64,000 nucleotides of DNA from Dasyornis broadbenti (taxonomy: Eukaryota; Chordata; Aves; Passeriformes; Dasyornithidae). The position numbers and the translations under genes were made by a program. The notes below the pieces were generated by a model that searched no databases, was not told the origin of the DNA, and saw only the letters and a program-made list of their open reading frames with translations. Below, in pieces: positions 14,201-29,200 of this stretch (position 1 is its first letter; every line of letters starts with the position of its first letter). The stretch lies in contig VZRN01004253.1 of NCBI GenBank assembly GCA_013397935.1, positions 6,263-70,262 of the forward strand, given 5' to 3'.

Positions 14201-17200
14201 ATCATCACAACATGCTGAACTCCACACTGTTACAATACTTCCAGTCATTGGATGGGTGGTCCTTTATTACCCTAGAATGCAATTTCTTGTTGCTTGTTGA
14301 AAAGCTGTTGTTTTTGTACATGTTTAAGGTAAGGTATTGAGGCTATAATTTCAGAACATGAGAGAGATGCTAGCCTGCTTGTTTGGTTTTTGGTTTTTTT
14401 TGCCAATTTCTGACATACTTCTGAGATTTTTAGGACAATTTTGAATTATTGTAGCTTGTAACACCATCTCAGTAGCACTGTGGATGGTATTTGTGGGAAA
14501 TACGCGTCGAGAAGACCTTGTCTCTTCTAGAAGAATATAGAGACTTTTTATGTTGTTCACTGGTTTTTGTTGTTTTTTTTAAACTGTTCCATTGGTCTTT
14601 GTTGAAATAGAAGCTGGTCTTAATAAACCTGGAACAGCTATTGTAGTAGTTTAAGGAAAGCAAAATGAAGCTGGACAATATAACCTCTTGTGAGGAGAAC
14701 TGAAAGATAAGGCATGAAAAAGTGGAATGTCTACCAAAGTCAGAACAGAGAATAAGTTTGGAAGAATGAGAAAGAGGTGACTTGCACCTAGAAATGAGAT
14801 GCCTTAAATTCACTTTAATGTTTTCATACTGACCTCTGGCAAATGAATTGTCTCATACACTCAATCTTCCTCTTTCTGAAGGAATGTTCTTTTACATAGT
14901 ACATTTTTTGTTGGTATTTATGGTGTAATATCAGTCAATGCGTAAGTGTTCTGAGTCACTTTTGAAAAGCTTAAGGAATACCTTCTTATTTCTGACTCCT
15001 TTGTTACATTGTGCTAAATTATCATTTTGTGTCCCTGAGATCATGACATTATACTCAGAGTTTCTGAAATACTCTTTAATAAATAGATGAAGTTTTAATT
15101 AGTTTTTTGTTTTAAATCTGTTTACTACCTGTGTCTTCATTTTAGAGGATGGGCAGCTCTTTGTGTGGGGTGATAATTCAGAAGGCCAGATTGGCCTGGC
15201 TAATGAAGCCTCTGTCAGTGTCCCCTGTAAAGTGGATGTTGGAAAACCCATTTCCTCTGTATCCTGTGGATATTATCACTCTGCCTTGATAACAGGTAAG
15301 AGAATGGGAATAGAGATTAGTGGAGACAAGACAGTGGTTTTAAAATAGTTGTTTGAAACTTGATACACCATAGTTCTTAAAAACTGCTGGGTGACAGAAA
15401 GCCTTCTATGTACTTTTGTATCACACTGGAAGAAAAAAACTGCAGTTAATTTTCTGCATTTGCACATTGTTATGCAAAAGTATATTAGAAAGAATGAAAT
15501 ATCGCAATTTATTTTCATAAAGGTTATGACATATACTATTATGGATAATAATTATTGTGGATTAATACTATGGTTTCAAAAATCAAAATTTTCTTGCGAT
15601 TATTCTTTTTTTTGATGATCAAAGAGTAATCTTTATCATCTCTAGAAAAATAAATATTGAACTGAGTTGCTACGTTATGAGAAAAAAATCAGTCTTATTT
15701 GTTAGAATGCAAGATTGTTGTCCACGTTTGTTGTTCTGTCTTAAAATTTAAGTTTTGAAGTCAGTTAAATGGGTAATACATGGTATGAGGAGAAGTTACA
15801 GTGGGCTGTTGTGTGATCTCCAAACCAACACACCTCCCTATTGCTTTCCACCTCTCCCTTCCCAACTGTCCATTGGTATCCAAAGTGAAAATTCCACTCA
15901 TTTTTTTGATAATGCTAGTATGGATAAATTATCAGCCAGTATTGATGGTATTATGTATGAGCAGCTATGAATTCCTCCCAGCCATATAGATTTACATTAT
16001 TAAACTTTACAGTTTGGTCCCCTCACAGTAATTAGATTTCAAAGGATTGATAGGTTTGATGGTAAAGTTTTTAATGGGTACCCAGGTGCTATTCCATCAG
16101 ATGTCTTTCCCAGATTACTTGATAAGTGCTACTTTTCCATATCCAATATCTATATTGCTCTCTGAGAACATGCTGTTAACAGAATGAGAGCTTGCTACGG
16201 TGGACAAGTATTAATTAGGTGTTATGCTGGCAGTGTGCAACTTTTATTACAGGTGCTTTATTACAGTAAATGAATTAAGTGTCTGGGACTGATCAGGAGC
16301 TCAGCACCTGTTAGGAAAAACAGCTTCCTGAACTCAGAATAAATGGGGAGGAAAAGATGCTTACTTCAAGGATGTAGTAGAAATGTGTGTATCTCTGCCT
16401 TAGAGCCAAGAGCTGAAGCTGCAGGACTGCAGTGGGCTGTCACAAAAGCTCTCATTAGTAGAAAGGCTGAGGAGAAGCATCTAAGAGTAAAGAGTGAACA
16501 GTTTGTGCCAAGTACCCTAAGGAAGAGGAAACTTTTAATGGAAGGGGATAAGAAGAAAAGGCTTAGGGTCACAGCTGGTTAAGGAAAATGGAGCTCCTCA
16601 AAATATTAATAGAAAGATGTACTGGATATCACCTGTGAAAATGAGGAATTGTTGAACATGTTACTACTTAAACAGACCTGAGTATGAGATAGAAAATCTT
16701 AATTTTCAGCCTTAATATCTGCAAGTCCTGCACGAATTGGGTTCAGTCTATGTCACTGAAGCTACTGACACACACATGGCCTTCTTTGTGGTGAAGGCAT
16801 AAATTTTGTTATTACTTTCCTTTGGCCCCTTACTGACAGTTTTATTTGACTGATACTTCAGCTACCATAAAAATTTAGTATTGGATATCCAAGTACTTTT
16901 GCAGAATTGATTTTCTGTTGCACTACTGTCAGTGTGTATCCACACAGTGTTTAAAAATTAATTTTATGCACTTATTCTGAGTATATCATAGTCACAGGAT
17001 GTGTTACTGTTCAGTTACTAGAATACTGTAGAGTTACTACATTTTGATTCTTAAACATCAAACAATACACTATCTTTAATAATGTAACATGGTTTCAGGA
17101 TCTAAGACTTGGTACTTGGTGTCAGGCTGAACTGATGAGCATGGCACCATATGGTTCCCTTTCTTAATATGTTTATGTTTGACATAACGTGTTCACTGGC

Positions 17201-20200
17201 TGAGCCAACTGTTGGGATTACTGGCATATCTGGGTTAAAACTAAAAGGTGGCTAATCAGGACACTAGAAAACATAATGTGGGCACAGAGTGCCCTCTCCA
17301 GGGTAGGATGTTCATTAATAAGAGGCTATTGAATAAAAAAGTGGTGAAGTATCGATTCCAGCCTTTTTAATCTTTTTAAACTGAAGTTCTTATTTCTTTG
17401 ACATAGCTGGTTTTTAAAAGTTTTTTTTTTAGTAGGCTTATATCTTTAAGATGTTTAACTGCTGTAAAGCCAAGAGCAATGTCTCCTATCTTGTAGTCCC
17501 AAAAAGATGATTGCACCTTTCTTACGCCTGTTTTCTAGAAGGCCTTTTTTGCAGGCAATAGTTTAGCTGCTGAACATGTCAGTCACCTGTATTCTACCAG
17601 GTACATGTGGACCCCGCTGATGCCAAAGTAGTTGTAGACTAGAACAAATTAAATCCTGAATATTTTTAATAAAAAACCACTTCTGAAATTTAGACTAAGC
17701 ACATGCACAGGCAGTGGCTAACTCAATTCCATATGCAAATTAGGAACTAGTGTGATTACTCAGTTTGTATTTGAAAGATGCTTCCTTTCCCTCTTCTTTG
17801 CATTCTTCAAAGAGTTCCACTGAAAAGAAATTTTTAGTCTTTAGCTTCTAGCTCTCTTTAGGATTTTTTTCACAGTGTGCTTCCTTTCCTTCTGTTTTGC
17901 AGGCTTGGGACATTGGGTCCCAGTATTAGGGCTATGTCTCAAACAAAGCAACAGGGAAACAAACTGCTGGGAGACTGTAGCAACGATTTTGAGCCCTTAT
18001 ATAGATCTTCACTTGACTTTCTTTTGACCATGCGCTCAGGAGGGCACAATTTTTCAGGAAGCATTAAGCTTGGCAAGCTCATTTGTCCACTGGAGAAGAT
18101 GGAGAGCAGGAAGAGCTGATCTCACCACTGCTCTAGGTTCTACAGCAGAATTAGGTTCATGGAGAATTGAATATATTAGAACACTCTTCTTGTGTTTCCC
18201 CTGCCTGGATTGTAACTGTAATCAAGGTCAAGAGAGATTCTTATTGAGAAGATGTCTTTTCATAGAGAGCTTTGCAGGTTCCTTGAATTCCATTTTTTAA
18301 TGTATTTTGTAATTGTTTTTAAGGACTGATTTAAGAATCATTCATCTCACAAAGACTTCCATGCTCTGAATTTCAATGTTTGAGACAGTTTTAAGCAATT
18401 TGGTCTTGGATAAGTATTTATTTTCATTTTCTTCTTCATTTATTCAAGGAATCATAGAGTTATCCATTTCTTTTCTCCAATTTTTGTCCCTCAGTTGCCA
18501 CCAGCCAGGTCTTTTATCTACTCTGAAATGCACATTTTCCTTTGAGGGACATTTTCCATTCACTTGTCCATTTCCTTGACATGCTTGTGTGATTTAGTTT
18601 AGTGATATAGAAAATGTGCCTCATTAGGGAAAGTTCAATGTGTGAGAGTGTGACTCATTAGAGAGGAGAAAATTAAATAACCAGGTTCTGTTGTGAACAG
18701 AATGTCCTTAAAATGCAGGTGTACTGCACACAGTACATCATGCCCTCAGTATGCAGATGTACTGGACACATACTGCACTCAAAATTTTTCTGGGTTGGAC
18801 TGGCTTCTTTTTATGCTTCATTGCTATTTTTCGTAGTTTTTAGACCACTATTTGCCTTAAAGGGATGTGTAATGTATTCAAAAATTGCTTTGGTAAATGG
18901 TTTTATCTTTGTTAGCTGGATTATTAAGTTGAAAAAATGTAATAAACTTGATTAGTTTGGGAAGCTTGGCCATTTGAATCTCTAATCCTATTAATTAGAT
19001 AGTGATTGGATTAATTTTTTCAGTGCAATAGTGTTTAAAAAGAACTGCTGGTCTCTTCAAAGAGGACTGCATAAGTAGTTATCTCCCAAGTGCTTTTGGG
19101 GTTTTTCAACTTGTTTCTAGAAATATGTGGTTGATCTGAGAGTATTGAAGCAATACTTACCTTCCAAAAATTACAGGGTTTTTTGTTTGGTTGGTATTTT
19201 TTTTGTTTGTTTTTTGTTGTTGTTGTTAGTTTGTTTGTTTTTTGTGTGTTTTGTTTTGGTGCTTTTTTAGGGTTTTTTTCTTTCTTTTCACTTAGAATGC
19301 CTATTAAGATCTCTTTTTCTCAGCAGATTGTTTTGGTTATGGAAAACCTCACAATTTTAATCTTTTTAATTGGCCGACTGTTTTAGAACAGAAAATAGAT
19401 GCCGATGCAAATAACTGCAAAGTGTCAGCCTGTTCTGAGTATTTCTGCACAGAGATATAAGAACAAAATCAGAATTAAGACAGGAAGTCAAACTGAATAG
19501 AGAAGGCTAAACATGGTCCATAGATTGAAAATTAAATGAAATACACTTTTTTGCAGCTGAGGTAATTTGCTGGTTCTTAAAAAAACACAAATTGAAGTGA
19601 CTGCAAAACCTCTTGGAACAGAAGTGTTAGAAGGTAAGAAAGCCTCAGGAAGGCAAGGTTGAGAGGGAATCTCATCCGTGTCTGTCAGTGTCTGCAGGGA
19701 GGGGTCCGGGGATGGACCAGGCTCTGCTCCCTGGTGCCCAGCAATCGGACAAGAGGAACAGGCAGAAACTGATGCCCAGGAAGTACCACCAGAACATGAG
19801 GAAGAATTTCTTCATTGTGCAATGACTGGGCACTGGGACAGATTGTCCAGAATGGGTGTGGAGTCTCCTTCACTGGAGATATTCCAGCAACATCTGGACA
19901 CAATCCTGTGCCATGTGCTCTGGGATGACCCTACTTGAGCAGGTTAATTTACCATCAAAATTCCACACAAAATTATTTTCTATTTCAGTTCAGATTCATA
20001 CAAGCAGTTTCAGTTGACTTAAATAGTGATTACAGAGGGAATTACCACGTCTCAGAAGCAGGATGTATATGGTTTTGTTTTTCCCTTGGCTACTTTCCTT
20101 GCAGGCTAAATATTGTGATTCTGAACTTGGAGCGAGCTAAAATACAGCACCTTCATGTCCGATCAAAACAGAATACTTTGCACAGCTGTTTGGGCATTAT

Positions 20201-23200
20201 ACAAGTATGTTCAGCTATCCTGTAATGTTCATACATTTTTCTGTCTTTATAATTTGTGTCTGCAGCAGCCGTGACAACCCATCCTTGCTCCTGAGTGCAC
20301 GCTGGAAACCATGTGCTGTTCTGTATTTTCACAGGAGATGGTGAGCTCTATACTTTTGGAGAACCAGCAAATGGGAAACTGGGATTATTGCCTGAACAGC
20401 TGAAGAACAATAGAATCCCACAGCCTGTACTGGGAATTATGGAAAATGTTAAGAAGGTTGCTTGTGGTGGAGAACACACAGTGGTGCTGACAGGTATGCA
20501 ATTTAACTGGGTTTTTTTACAGCCTTATAACTTAAACTCAATTTACTCTAAAGAGTTTACATTCCACTGAAATGCTGGATGCTGTAGTGACCCTAACTGG
20601 AGGACCATTGTACATCAAGGAAGTAGAATCCATGTGCCATCCAGCTAAGGCAGGCCTGTGCTGCGTTGCCCATGTCCCTGGGCTACAGGATGACCTTGGC
20701 GCAGTGATTGTACCAGAGGCGCTTCCAGGCAGCTCCTGGTTGATACCTCTGCTTACACCACTTGCATGTCCTTGCCTTTATCTGAAACTTCAGCAGCAAG
20801 TTCCCACATGAATGTGCTTCTTATTCAGTATGAAATGCTGAATTTATGAGTATAAATGATGTATACAGTTGTTTTTTGGAGGGAAGTCCTGTAAGATCTC
20901 AAACTGGGGTAACCTTCCGTGGATGGGATCTGCACAGCATGCTGTGCTTGATGGGAGTCCTCTTCAATTCCACACAACTTGGGATTCCCAGCACCTGAAG
21001 GGACAGAAGGTTATTGATACCATCTTCTTTTTCTTTATAGTCTTAGGTCCAATAAATAGCATTTTAAGAGAACTTTATATAGGCTGAGTGCCTTTCTTCT
21101 TGGAAATATAATAAGCCAGGACTGCCTAGTGCAACACAGATGATTGATGTTTCTTTCCTCTAAGGTGCTTGAAATTGTTATTGCAGTGAGGGGGGGAAAT
21201 TCTAGAGGAAATCTTCCATTCTGTAGTAAATTTAAATGCTGTCGAATATTTAGGAAGGTATATACGAAGTCACTTTTCAAGTAGCTTCACTATCTACTGG
21301 ATGCCTAAATGGATTAAATATCTCTTATTGTGATACAGAATTTGTTTGTGCCTTTGAGCAGAATCTTTAGCATAAATATTAAACTGGTACAGACATATTC
21401 ATTTGGCAAATTGTCCAAGTAATGAAAATCAGCAAATACAACTGTTACATATTAGTTCACAGGGCCACATGTATAGTGCTTGGAAAACAGTGTGTATTAC
21501 TGAACTGTTAAATAGCTGTCTGCCAGTGGTGACTTAGCTTTTCCAAGATGTGCCCAAAGCATTGTCAGCCATTTCTTTCCACAAGTTCTGTCCTGACCTA
21601 CAGTGGTGTAGAAGCAGGAAAGGTAAGTTTGACTTCACCCCTACATTGTTCAATAAATATCAGCTTTAGCCTGTAATGAATATCATATCTGTAAAACTTA
21701 TATAGCCTATCATTATTTTCCTGCCAAAATGCAAAAGCTATAAATACAAGTTGGATGCATAGATATCAGCACATATATCTATATTCTGAAGATTCTATAT
21801 GGTAGTCTCTTGTCAATCTTGTGATGTGCCTTCAAGGTTATGTAGCCAAACTTTCTAAAATATAAACTGAAAATGTAACTGAGGGAGATTGTAAGTAATA
21901 TTATGTGGTGTTGTACTGCAAGCCGTTGGAAAGATTAAAGGTGGAGGTGAAGTGCCAGGAAGGATTATGTGTGAATGATTCAAGTTGCAAGATTCTGGGT
22001 AGGTTAAAATTCCTTTGGGAAAACGATGAAAAGGAAATATCAGTAGCCAATCCAGGAAATAATGCAACAATTTGTCTACATTTCAATGCCTTTGTCTCCC
22101 TTCTTCCATCAACACACGGTTGTACCCTGGCAGTATTCTGTCATAAAATAAATTTCTTAATGTGAAATCAGAAAATCATTATTAGTGAAAAAACTGCCAT
22201 ACATTTGCCAACAAATGTGTAAATCATAGCGTTATTTTATGGGTTATAAAGTGAAGTTCTGTAGAAAGAATTTGATTATCATTATTGATTATTTTTAATG
22301 ATAAACCTGAATTCAACCACTAGATATTTTGTTTTAATGGCATTTCATGTGATAAAAAATCATTATAACCAATGACTGTTACAGAGATTTAGAAGAAAGA
22401 TGCAGACCTGGATGCCATCATCATTATAGTGAAATTTGTACAAGAGCTAGAACAAAGAGGCAAATATAAATGCCATAGAAAAAATGCAGTGAAGACAGCA
22501 CTGTTATAAGTCTGTATGTATATAAGAGTTACTTGCTTATGGAAATAGATTTTATAGTAGAAAATGAATAAGAAATTCGGTGCTGGCTGAGCTGGCAGCT
22601 GATGATCAAAGTGTTCAGTGCCAGATGATCTAGTTGAGTCACAAAAAGAGGAAAACAGTATCTCCCAACATTTCCTAAAGATTAATAGTTGTGATAAGAG
22701 TGAAAAGTCAAATAGCTGGTTTTTTAATGTGATTCAGCTGTTACGAAATAGGTTACAGCTGTGAACTTCTGACGAAGACAGAATGAAAGAGTAGAGGATA
22801 GTGGAAATACTGTCTCAAATGAAATATACTTCATCAGAAGTGTTGACATAGAGAAATTTTTCTGACTCAAAGCAAAATTTGTGGAAAAAAGTTGTGAAAG
22901 AGATAGATATGGATACTAATAATTTTAAGTGAGTGTGATATACATACATTGTTGGCTTTGCACCAGAAACTTCACTTGAAATCAGTCCTGAATTGCATCT
23001 TGAGGTGAAGTGGTGTGACCAGAAATTGAGAATTCTGATGATATATCTTTAAAGGGGAGCAGAAATATGTATACCTCTTTTAAGCTCATTTTCATAAATT
23101 AAGAAAATAATACAGTTGTGAAGAAATTCTGAATTTCATGTGCCGTCCTCCCTGAAAATGCATGCTGCTTGCCCTTACTAACATTATATATACTGATGTG

Positions 23201-26200
23201 ATTTTCATCCTTTCAGGGTCTTTCCAGTTTTTAAGGATGTGACATTTCAGTCTCAAGAAATAAGACTTGAGTGTCTGACTATTGAATATTCCCTTACTTC
23301 ATTTGTCTCACTTAACATAGCAATAGCACAGGAGGAAATGTCATGTAGAGAATCTGTTGCACACTTGCTCATTTCTTGACATCATTTCTACTTAGAGTTT
23401 ATCAAATTAGAAGAAAGCATAATTCAGTTATCTTACAGAGTACAAGGCAAGTTTCTTCCTGACTCTCATGTGTAATTAGTCTGTTCCAAAGTACTTCGTT
23501 TGATTTCTTTTTTATGACTGTTATCTATTCTATTGGCAATTTTGTATGGTAAAAAATACTGTTATCTGGGTTATTAAATCAAAGTACTGTTTGGAATCTC
23601 TCCAACAAGTATCGGAGTAAAAGGTAGAAAGTATATATTAAAATAATTCTTTGGGGTTTTTTTCTCTGAAATTCCAAAATGAGAAACTCAATTATTTTCT
23701 CAGAGAACAAGAATTAAATTATTGAGAGCAGTGATTTAGAAAAAAATCATTTTTTTAAAGATTAGTTTTAGAAATGTTGAGTATGGTGCTGGAAACCGTC
23801 TTTACAAGCTCTATTGTTACCTCTGCCTTTAATATTTGCAATTGTTCTAGACAATAAACAGAATTGCATTCAGAAGTTCTATCATACAAAAGCTTGATAG
23901 CACAAATATATTCATTTCATGTCAGTCAGGCAGTCCAAGAAGATCCTATCCTCATCCCAGATGAGCTCTCTCAGAGACTGAAAACAATGCACTGACTACC
24001 CCCAACGCTTGCAGAGATACTTCCTGCTGCAAATGAAAGCTGTTGATGTCATCACTTTCAAATGAAATATGGGAGAGCAGCAATCATAATTTGTGTACTT
24101 TTTTCAATAAGGTGTTTTAAAAGGTAGAATAATAAATGTGAATCTAGAAATTGGAGAAGAAACAGATGAATTGGAGTGGCCTTAATATCTTCCTTTTTTT
24201 TTTTTTTTTTTTCGGATGATGACAGATCCTCTGGGAATATTTTCTTCTATGGAAGGATATATTACTTCCTTTCATTCTGTGAAAGGAAGGAAAGCAAAGA
24301 TAACTCTTCAAAGGAAAAAAGTGAAACAGACTATTGAGAACAGAATGTTTGGCATAAGAACATTAGTGCATTAGTATGTAAAATGTTGGATTTTTCATCT
24401 TCTGTCTCAAGGTCTTTTAAAAAGAAAAGAAAGCCAAGGCTCCTTTTTGAAAGAGGACAAAAAGAATGTAAAAGCTCTACCTTTTCCTGACAGAACTCAC
24501 GATTCAGACCGTATAGGATTATCTAGATTTTTCAAACCATTCTTAAGTCTGTATACTATTTATACTGAAATCCCTAAATCCAGTTACTGACTCTGGTAAT
24601 ACTGAATATTGTGTTGACAGATGATTTTTTTTTACAATAACATTATTCAACATAAGCTGTTTAAAAATAAAACTACTTTAAGAGTGCATAGTTCATTGGC
24701 ATAATAGTTACAGTAATAATAATAATAATAATGTTCAAATGAAATTAATCTATGTGGAAAAGCCACCAAGATGATTAGAGGGATGCAGCACCGCTCCTAC
24801 AAGGAAAGGCTGAGAGAATTGGGGTTGTTCAGGCTGGAAAAGAGAAGGCTCTGGACTGATCTAGTTGCACTCTTCCAGTACCTGAAGGGAGCCTACAAGA
24901 AAGATGGAGAGGGACTGTTTATAGGAGCCTGGAATGACAGGACAAGGGGCAATGGCTTCATACTGTCAGAGAGCAGGTTTAGATTGGATATTAGGAAGAA
25001 ATTCTTTCCTGTGAAGGTGAGGAGCCACAGGTTGCTCAGAGAAGTTATGGATGCCCCATCCCTGGAAGAGTTCAAGGCTGGGCTGGATGGGGCTCTGAGC
25101 AGCCTGGTCTAGTGAAAGGTGTCTCTACCCAAAGCAAAGGGTTGGAACGAGATGGTCTTTAAGGTGCCTTCTAACCCAAACCATACTATGATTCTGTGTT
25201 TCTATGATACAAACATACTTGTCAGTTTCCTTTTTAGTTGTTTAAGTTCCTTTTTAGAGGATTTTTTAACTTCATCTGTAACTTAAATTTATAGCAGGGA
25301 ATACAAGATTCTGAAAAACATTCTTTGACCTCACACAGTTCTCTCAGCAAATGGCATGTTAAAAAAAAAAAAAAAAAGCTGTATAGATTTTTGCCTAGGA
25401 CTATTTTATTGGTAGTGCAAATGGTCACGGAGATTACAAAAGATGCCTGCAAAGGAGGAAGATAACACAGTTACAGGGAAATGTCCCTGTTCATCCAAAA
25501 AAGGAAATGTAGGAAGTAAGGAAGAAGCTCTTCCAGCACTCAAGTGCTGGGGGTCACTTGGACCAGCAAAGCCATTTTTTTCTGTGCAAGCTCTGAAACC
25601 ATTTCTCTTCATCCTTTCAGAGCCCTCTCATGGGCTGCTACTCTGCTCAGAATGATGAAATTCACCCCTGTCCTTTTATCAACAAGTATGTCAGGTTGCT
25701 TTTCCATACACTACTCTTTCCTTGCATTTATGAAGACAGATTGGAGGAAATAACTAATTTCTAATAAAGGATGTTATTAGTGAGGTTTGACCTCACTTCT
25801 GCACCAGAGTTGTGAATCATTTAAGAAAGGTGCAAGGTCTTTTTCTTCCTCTGCCCTAATAATTGACTAAGAAACAAATTTAGGAGGAGCAACATTTAGG
25901 TGCCCCTGGTCTGTAAGGGGAGCAGAAGAAATTATTCTTCTTATAAAGTCACTCTAACCTGGTTTGGGATTGGTCTTTGTCCTAATTTTCAGTAGAAACA
26001 GAGGCAAGAAAAAATTCCATGCACTTCTAAAATTAGATTTGAGAACATCTCCCTCTCAACACAAATGCAGAAGACATTGCATGTTTCATGCTAGGATTAA
26101 AGAAAAAACCTCAAAGTTCATGCAAAATGATTCTGTTAATCAGAGAAAGCCATGTAATTACAAGATCTGTCAGTTTCCAAAGAATTGTTAAAACAAATGC

Positions 26201-29200
26201 TGTACTTCTAAACAGAATTTATGGAATTGGCTATCCTGAGAAAGCAGTTTACTAAAATGAAGATGAGCCTTTTGTTTGCTTAGAGAAAGCTTCTGTCTTT
26301 CAGGTGTATTTTCTTGATTCTTGTGAAGAAAGTCTAAATATTACAGGAAAATTCTTACTTCTTGTTTTACTTTTCAAAGCACCCAATAAGGTATTGCTTT
26401 CTTGCACTAAAATTTCCAGCAGGGGGAGCTTTACTATTACATTTAGTTAAAAAACAGGTTTACTCAATATTTTTTACCTAGAATTTAAAAAAATGTGAGA
26501 CCATTTTTTTGGTGTGGGGTGGGTTTTTGTGGGTTTTGTTTTGTTTTTATGGTATGAATTATTGACATCTTAGTATGGAACAGTTTAGAAGGAACAGAAA
26601 GGGCAAGGCCTCTTCTAGAAAGAATATTTCCTTATGTAGCATTACACTATTTTGTCATGTTTCCTTTGAAATTGGAAAGTTCTTTTTACTTAATATGGAG
26701 TATTTTTTTGTCCTTCACAGTCTTTCCCATTTTTTCATAATAATTTTTCAAGTACTTTAAGTAGAATTTCTCTCACTTTTCCTTTGTTGCCTGCATGCAA
26801 AAGAAAAAGGGGGAGGGCATAAAATTCTAGGAAAACTCCTTTTTTCCCCAAAAATTTCTCTGTTCAAGCATGACCTCATCAAGATTTCCAAGCTTCACAA
26901 TCTTCCCCTGTTGTGATGGAGTGCCAAGGATGGACACACCAAGAATCTTTATTGCCTTGGAGAAGCTCTTATTCTTTTTCCTGGTGCAGACAGTCCATTA
27001 AACAGACAAAACATAAATGTGGGAAGATGATTATTCTGTCACAAGATAACACAATTATAGTGTTCTCTGTATTTATTGCAGGGCTGATTTGGTAGCTGAA
27101 CAGAATACTGAAACCTGTTCTGTTACTGTTCCAGTGTCTTTGTACATACCGATTAGTAGTGGTTTAAAATGGTCTTGTATATGAAATTTAGGGTCATACA
27201 ATGTACATGGAGGTAACAAGAAATTAAGGTGAGGCTATTGTGAAAATGCATATAAATATGTAAACACTGTGGTGTAGAATTGATTGCAGTCTGTAAATTC
27301 CCATACATTGTTTTTTAACAGTGCTTTGTGTACATACGATTAGTGCATTATTTTGCATTTATGTTGGAAAATATATGGCATATTGAACCATTTAAAATTA
27401 TTTTCTGTCTAAACTTTAGTGCTTCAATTCCTGTGGTTTTTTATTTTGTTGTATGTTATTAATTGATAAATGTAGTTAATTAGTTGGTACATTTTTAAAT
27501 TGATTAAACATTGCTTTTTTTAATGTTAATATCAGTGCCCTTCCATTTGGCTAAAAGAAAGCAGGTTATAAAAATAAATAAATATGCCTATCAGCATAAT
27601 TGTTGTTAACTTTGCCTGTATAATTTCAGAGACAGATGTTTATACTTTTGGGCTTGGACAATATGGGCAGCTGGGACATGGAACTTTTGTGTTTGAAAGT
27701 TCAGTACCGAAGTCTGTGATACACTTGAAGAGGCATAAAATACGTAACATTGCATGTGGGGAAAATCACACTGCTGTGATAGCAGGTATGGGAGTGCAAA
27801 ATCTGGAACCACTTCGAGCAACTCTCTATTATACTGTAAAAGCTTCCTTATAACGTGAGCAGGAGGAGACAAATGCATTACTGGTTCTAAAGGTGAGGTG
27901 AGCCAGTGAGAAAGCTGGATTCAATAAGGATTTCTGACTCACAGCCATGCCATGCATAACTCTATCTCCAGGGGAATTATAACCTTCTTATCATGTCTTG
28001 CTAAACAAATATTCTTGTTTAGAAGCCTTTGTTTAAATCTTTTTCTTTTGTTGGAATGGGTTTTTTACGAATTGTCTAGACTAACATCTCAGACAGTACT
28101 TTGTCTGAAAAGATGCATATTATTTAATCATATTCATCTGTTGAAGATATAAAAATAATTATTCAGGTTTTGCTTTTGGAAGAATTCCTTTCTTTCATGG
28201 CCTGTTACTTTGTTTGTAATGGGTCTGTTCTGGTTTCATATTGAATCTTTGTTTTAACATCCTTTTTATCCCCACATGCAGACAATGGCCTCATGTTTAC
28301 TTTTGGAGATGGACGACATGGCAAGTTAGGATTTGGAGAAGAGAGTTTTACAAATCTGTTTGATCCCACTCTGTGTTATAATTTCTTGAAGTTCACGGTC
28401 CTTTTGGTAACACTTTTGTTCATTTTTCTTATACATCAAAGCATTTATCTTTTTATTAAACACATTATTAGGGAGAGCTGAAATCTCATTATAGACTTTC
28501 TATAGTATAGACTTTCTATAACAGTTAATCAGTGGACAACACAAAACTGAAGGAAAAAGAAAATTATATATGCTTAGCACAGTGTTCATTTAGTTTAGAT
28601 TGTCTTTGACTTGGACTACACGTACAGATTGCTTTTTAGGGTTTTACTCTTGTGCTGCGGTGTTTCGGTCTATAGAGCTGTGGTAGCTTAGAAACTGACT
28701 AATAAACATATTGCTCTTAGATGGTTGGAATTATGGGGAAATTTATATATTTTTTGTAAATGCCAGAGAGTCATCCTTTCTATTTTGACAATTTTTGTAC
28801 AGTGGGATATTTTTAAACCTTAAGAAGATTTGAGGTGTTGGGTTTTTTTAATCCAAACTGGACAAGAAAGCAGGAATAGTCTTTTCTTTTGAGAATTGTG
28901 TAAGGGAAGTTTTTTCATTTGCTTCTTGAGGTGTAGAAGAAATAAATGTCACAGAATTGTCAGCATCAAAAATGCTAACATGACTCAGGATTGAACAAAA
29001 TTTGGGACAGAATTCTATTGATCACTTCTGTTTGTTTACTGGAATTAGAGATGAAGGAAGTTTTATTGAAAGTAGTGAGTATTTTAAACCTTTTAAAACG
29101 TGAAACCTCTGATCTCTATGTAATAATACTGTGTCTATTGGAGGGTGTAGGATTGGCTTTACATTTTGTGGATTTTGTGATAAAACGTCTAGGTTTGAGT

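Larger units (their letters stand above)
15296..20334 (+). other. RPGR: RPGR intron 6
   Basis: About 5.0 kb. It contains a T/G-rich low-complexity tract (about 19180-19265) and a sense CR1 fragment (about 19670-19945). I see no coding exon. An 80-codon open frame near 17877 and others have no supporting motifs. Confidence 0.85.
20494..27629 (+). other. RPGR: RPGR intron 7
   Basis: About 7.1 kb, the longest intron in the propeller part. It contains a 20-base poly-T near 24193, an ATA microsatellite (about 24713-24732), a sense CR1 fragment (about 24760-25210) and a poly-A near 25361. Open frames at 20572, 21905 and elsewhere lack splice logic and similarity to anything I know. Confidence 0.85.

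Noticed and set aside
20572..20811. 79-codon frame just after exon 7, considered as an alternative exon
   Set aside because: No acceptor/donor pair in phase and no similarity to the propeller. Inclusion would disrupt the RCC1 repeat order.
24771..25112. 113-codon open frame that looks well formed
   Set aside because: It is the decayed 3' part of a CR1 retroposon with all the usual landmarks, not a host gene.
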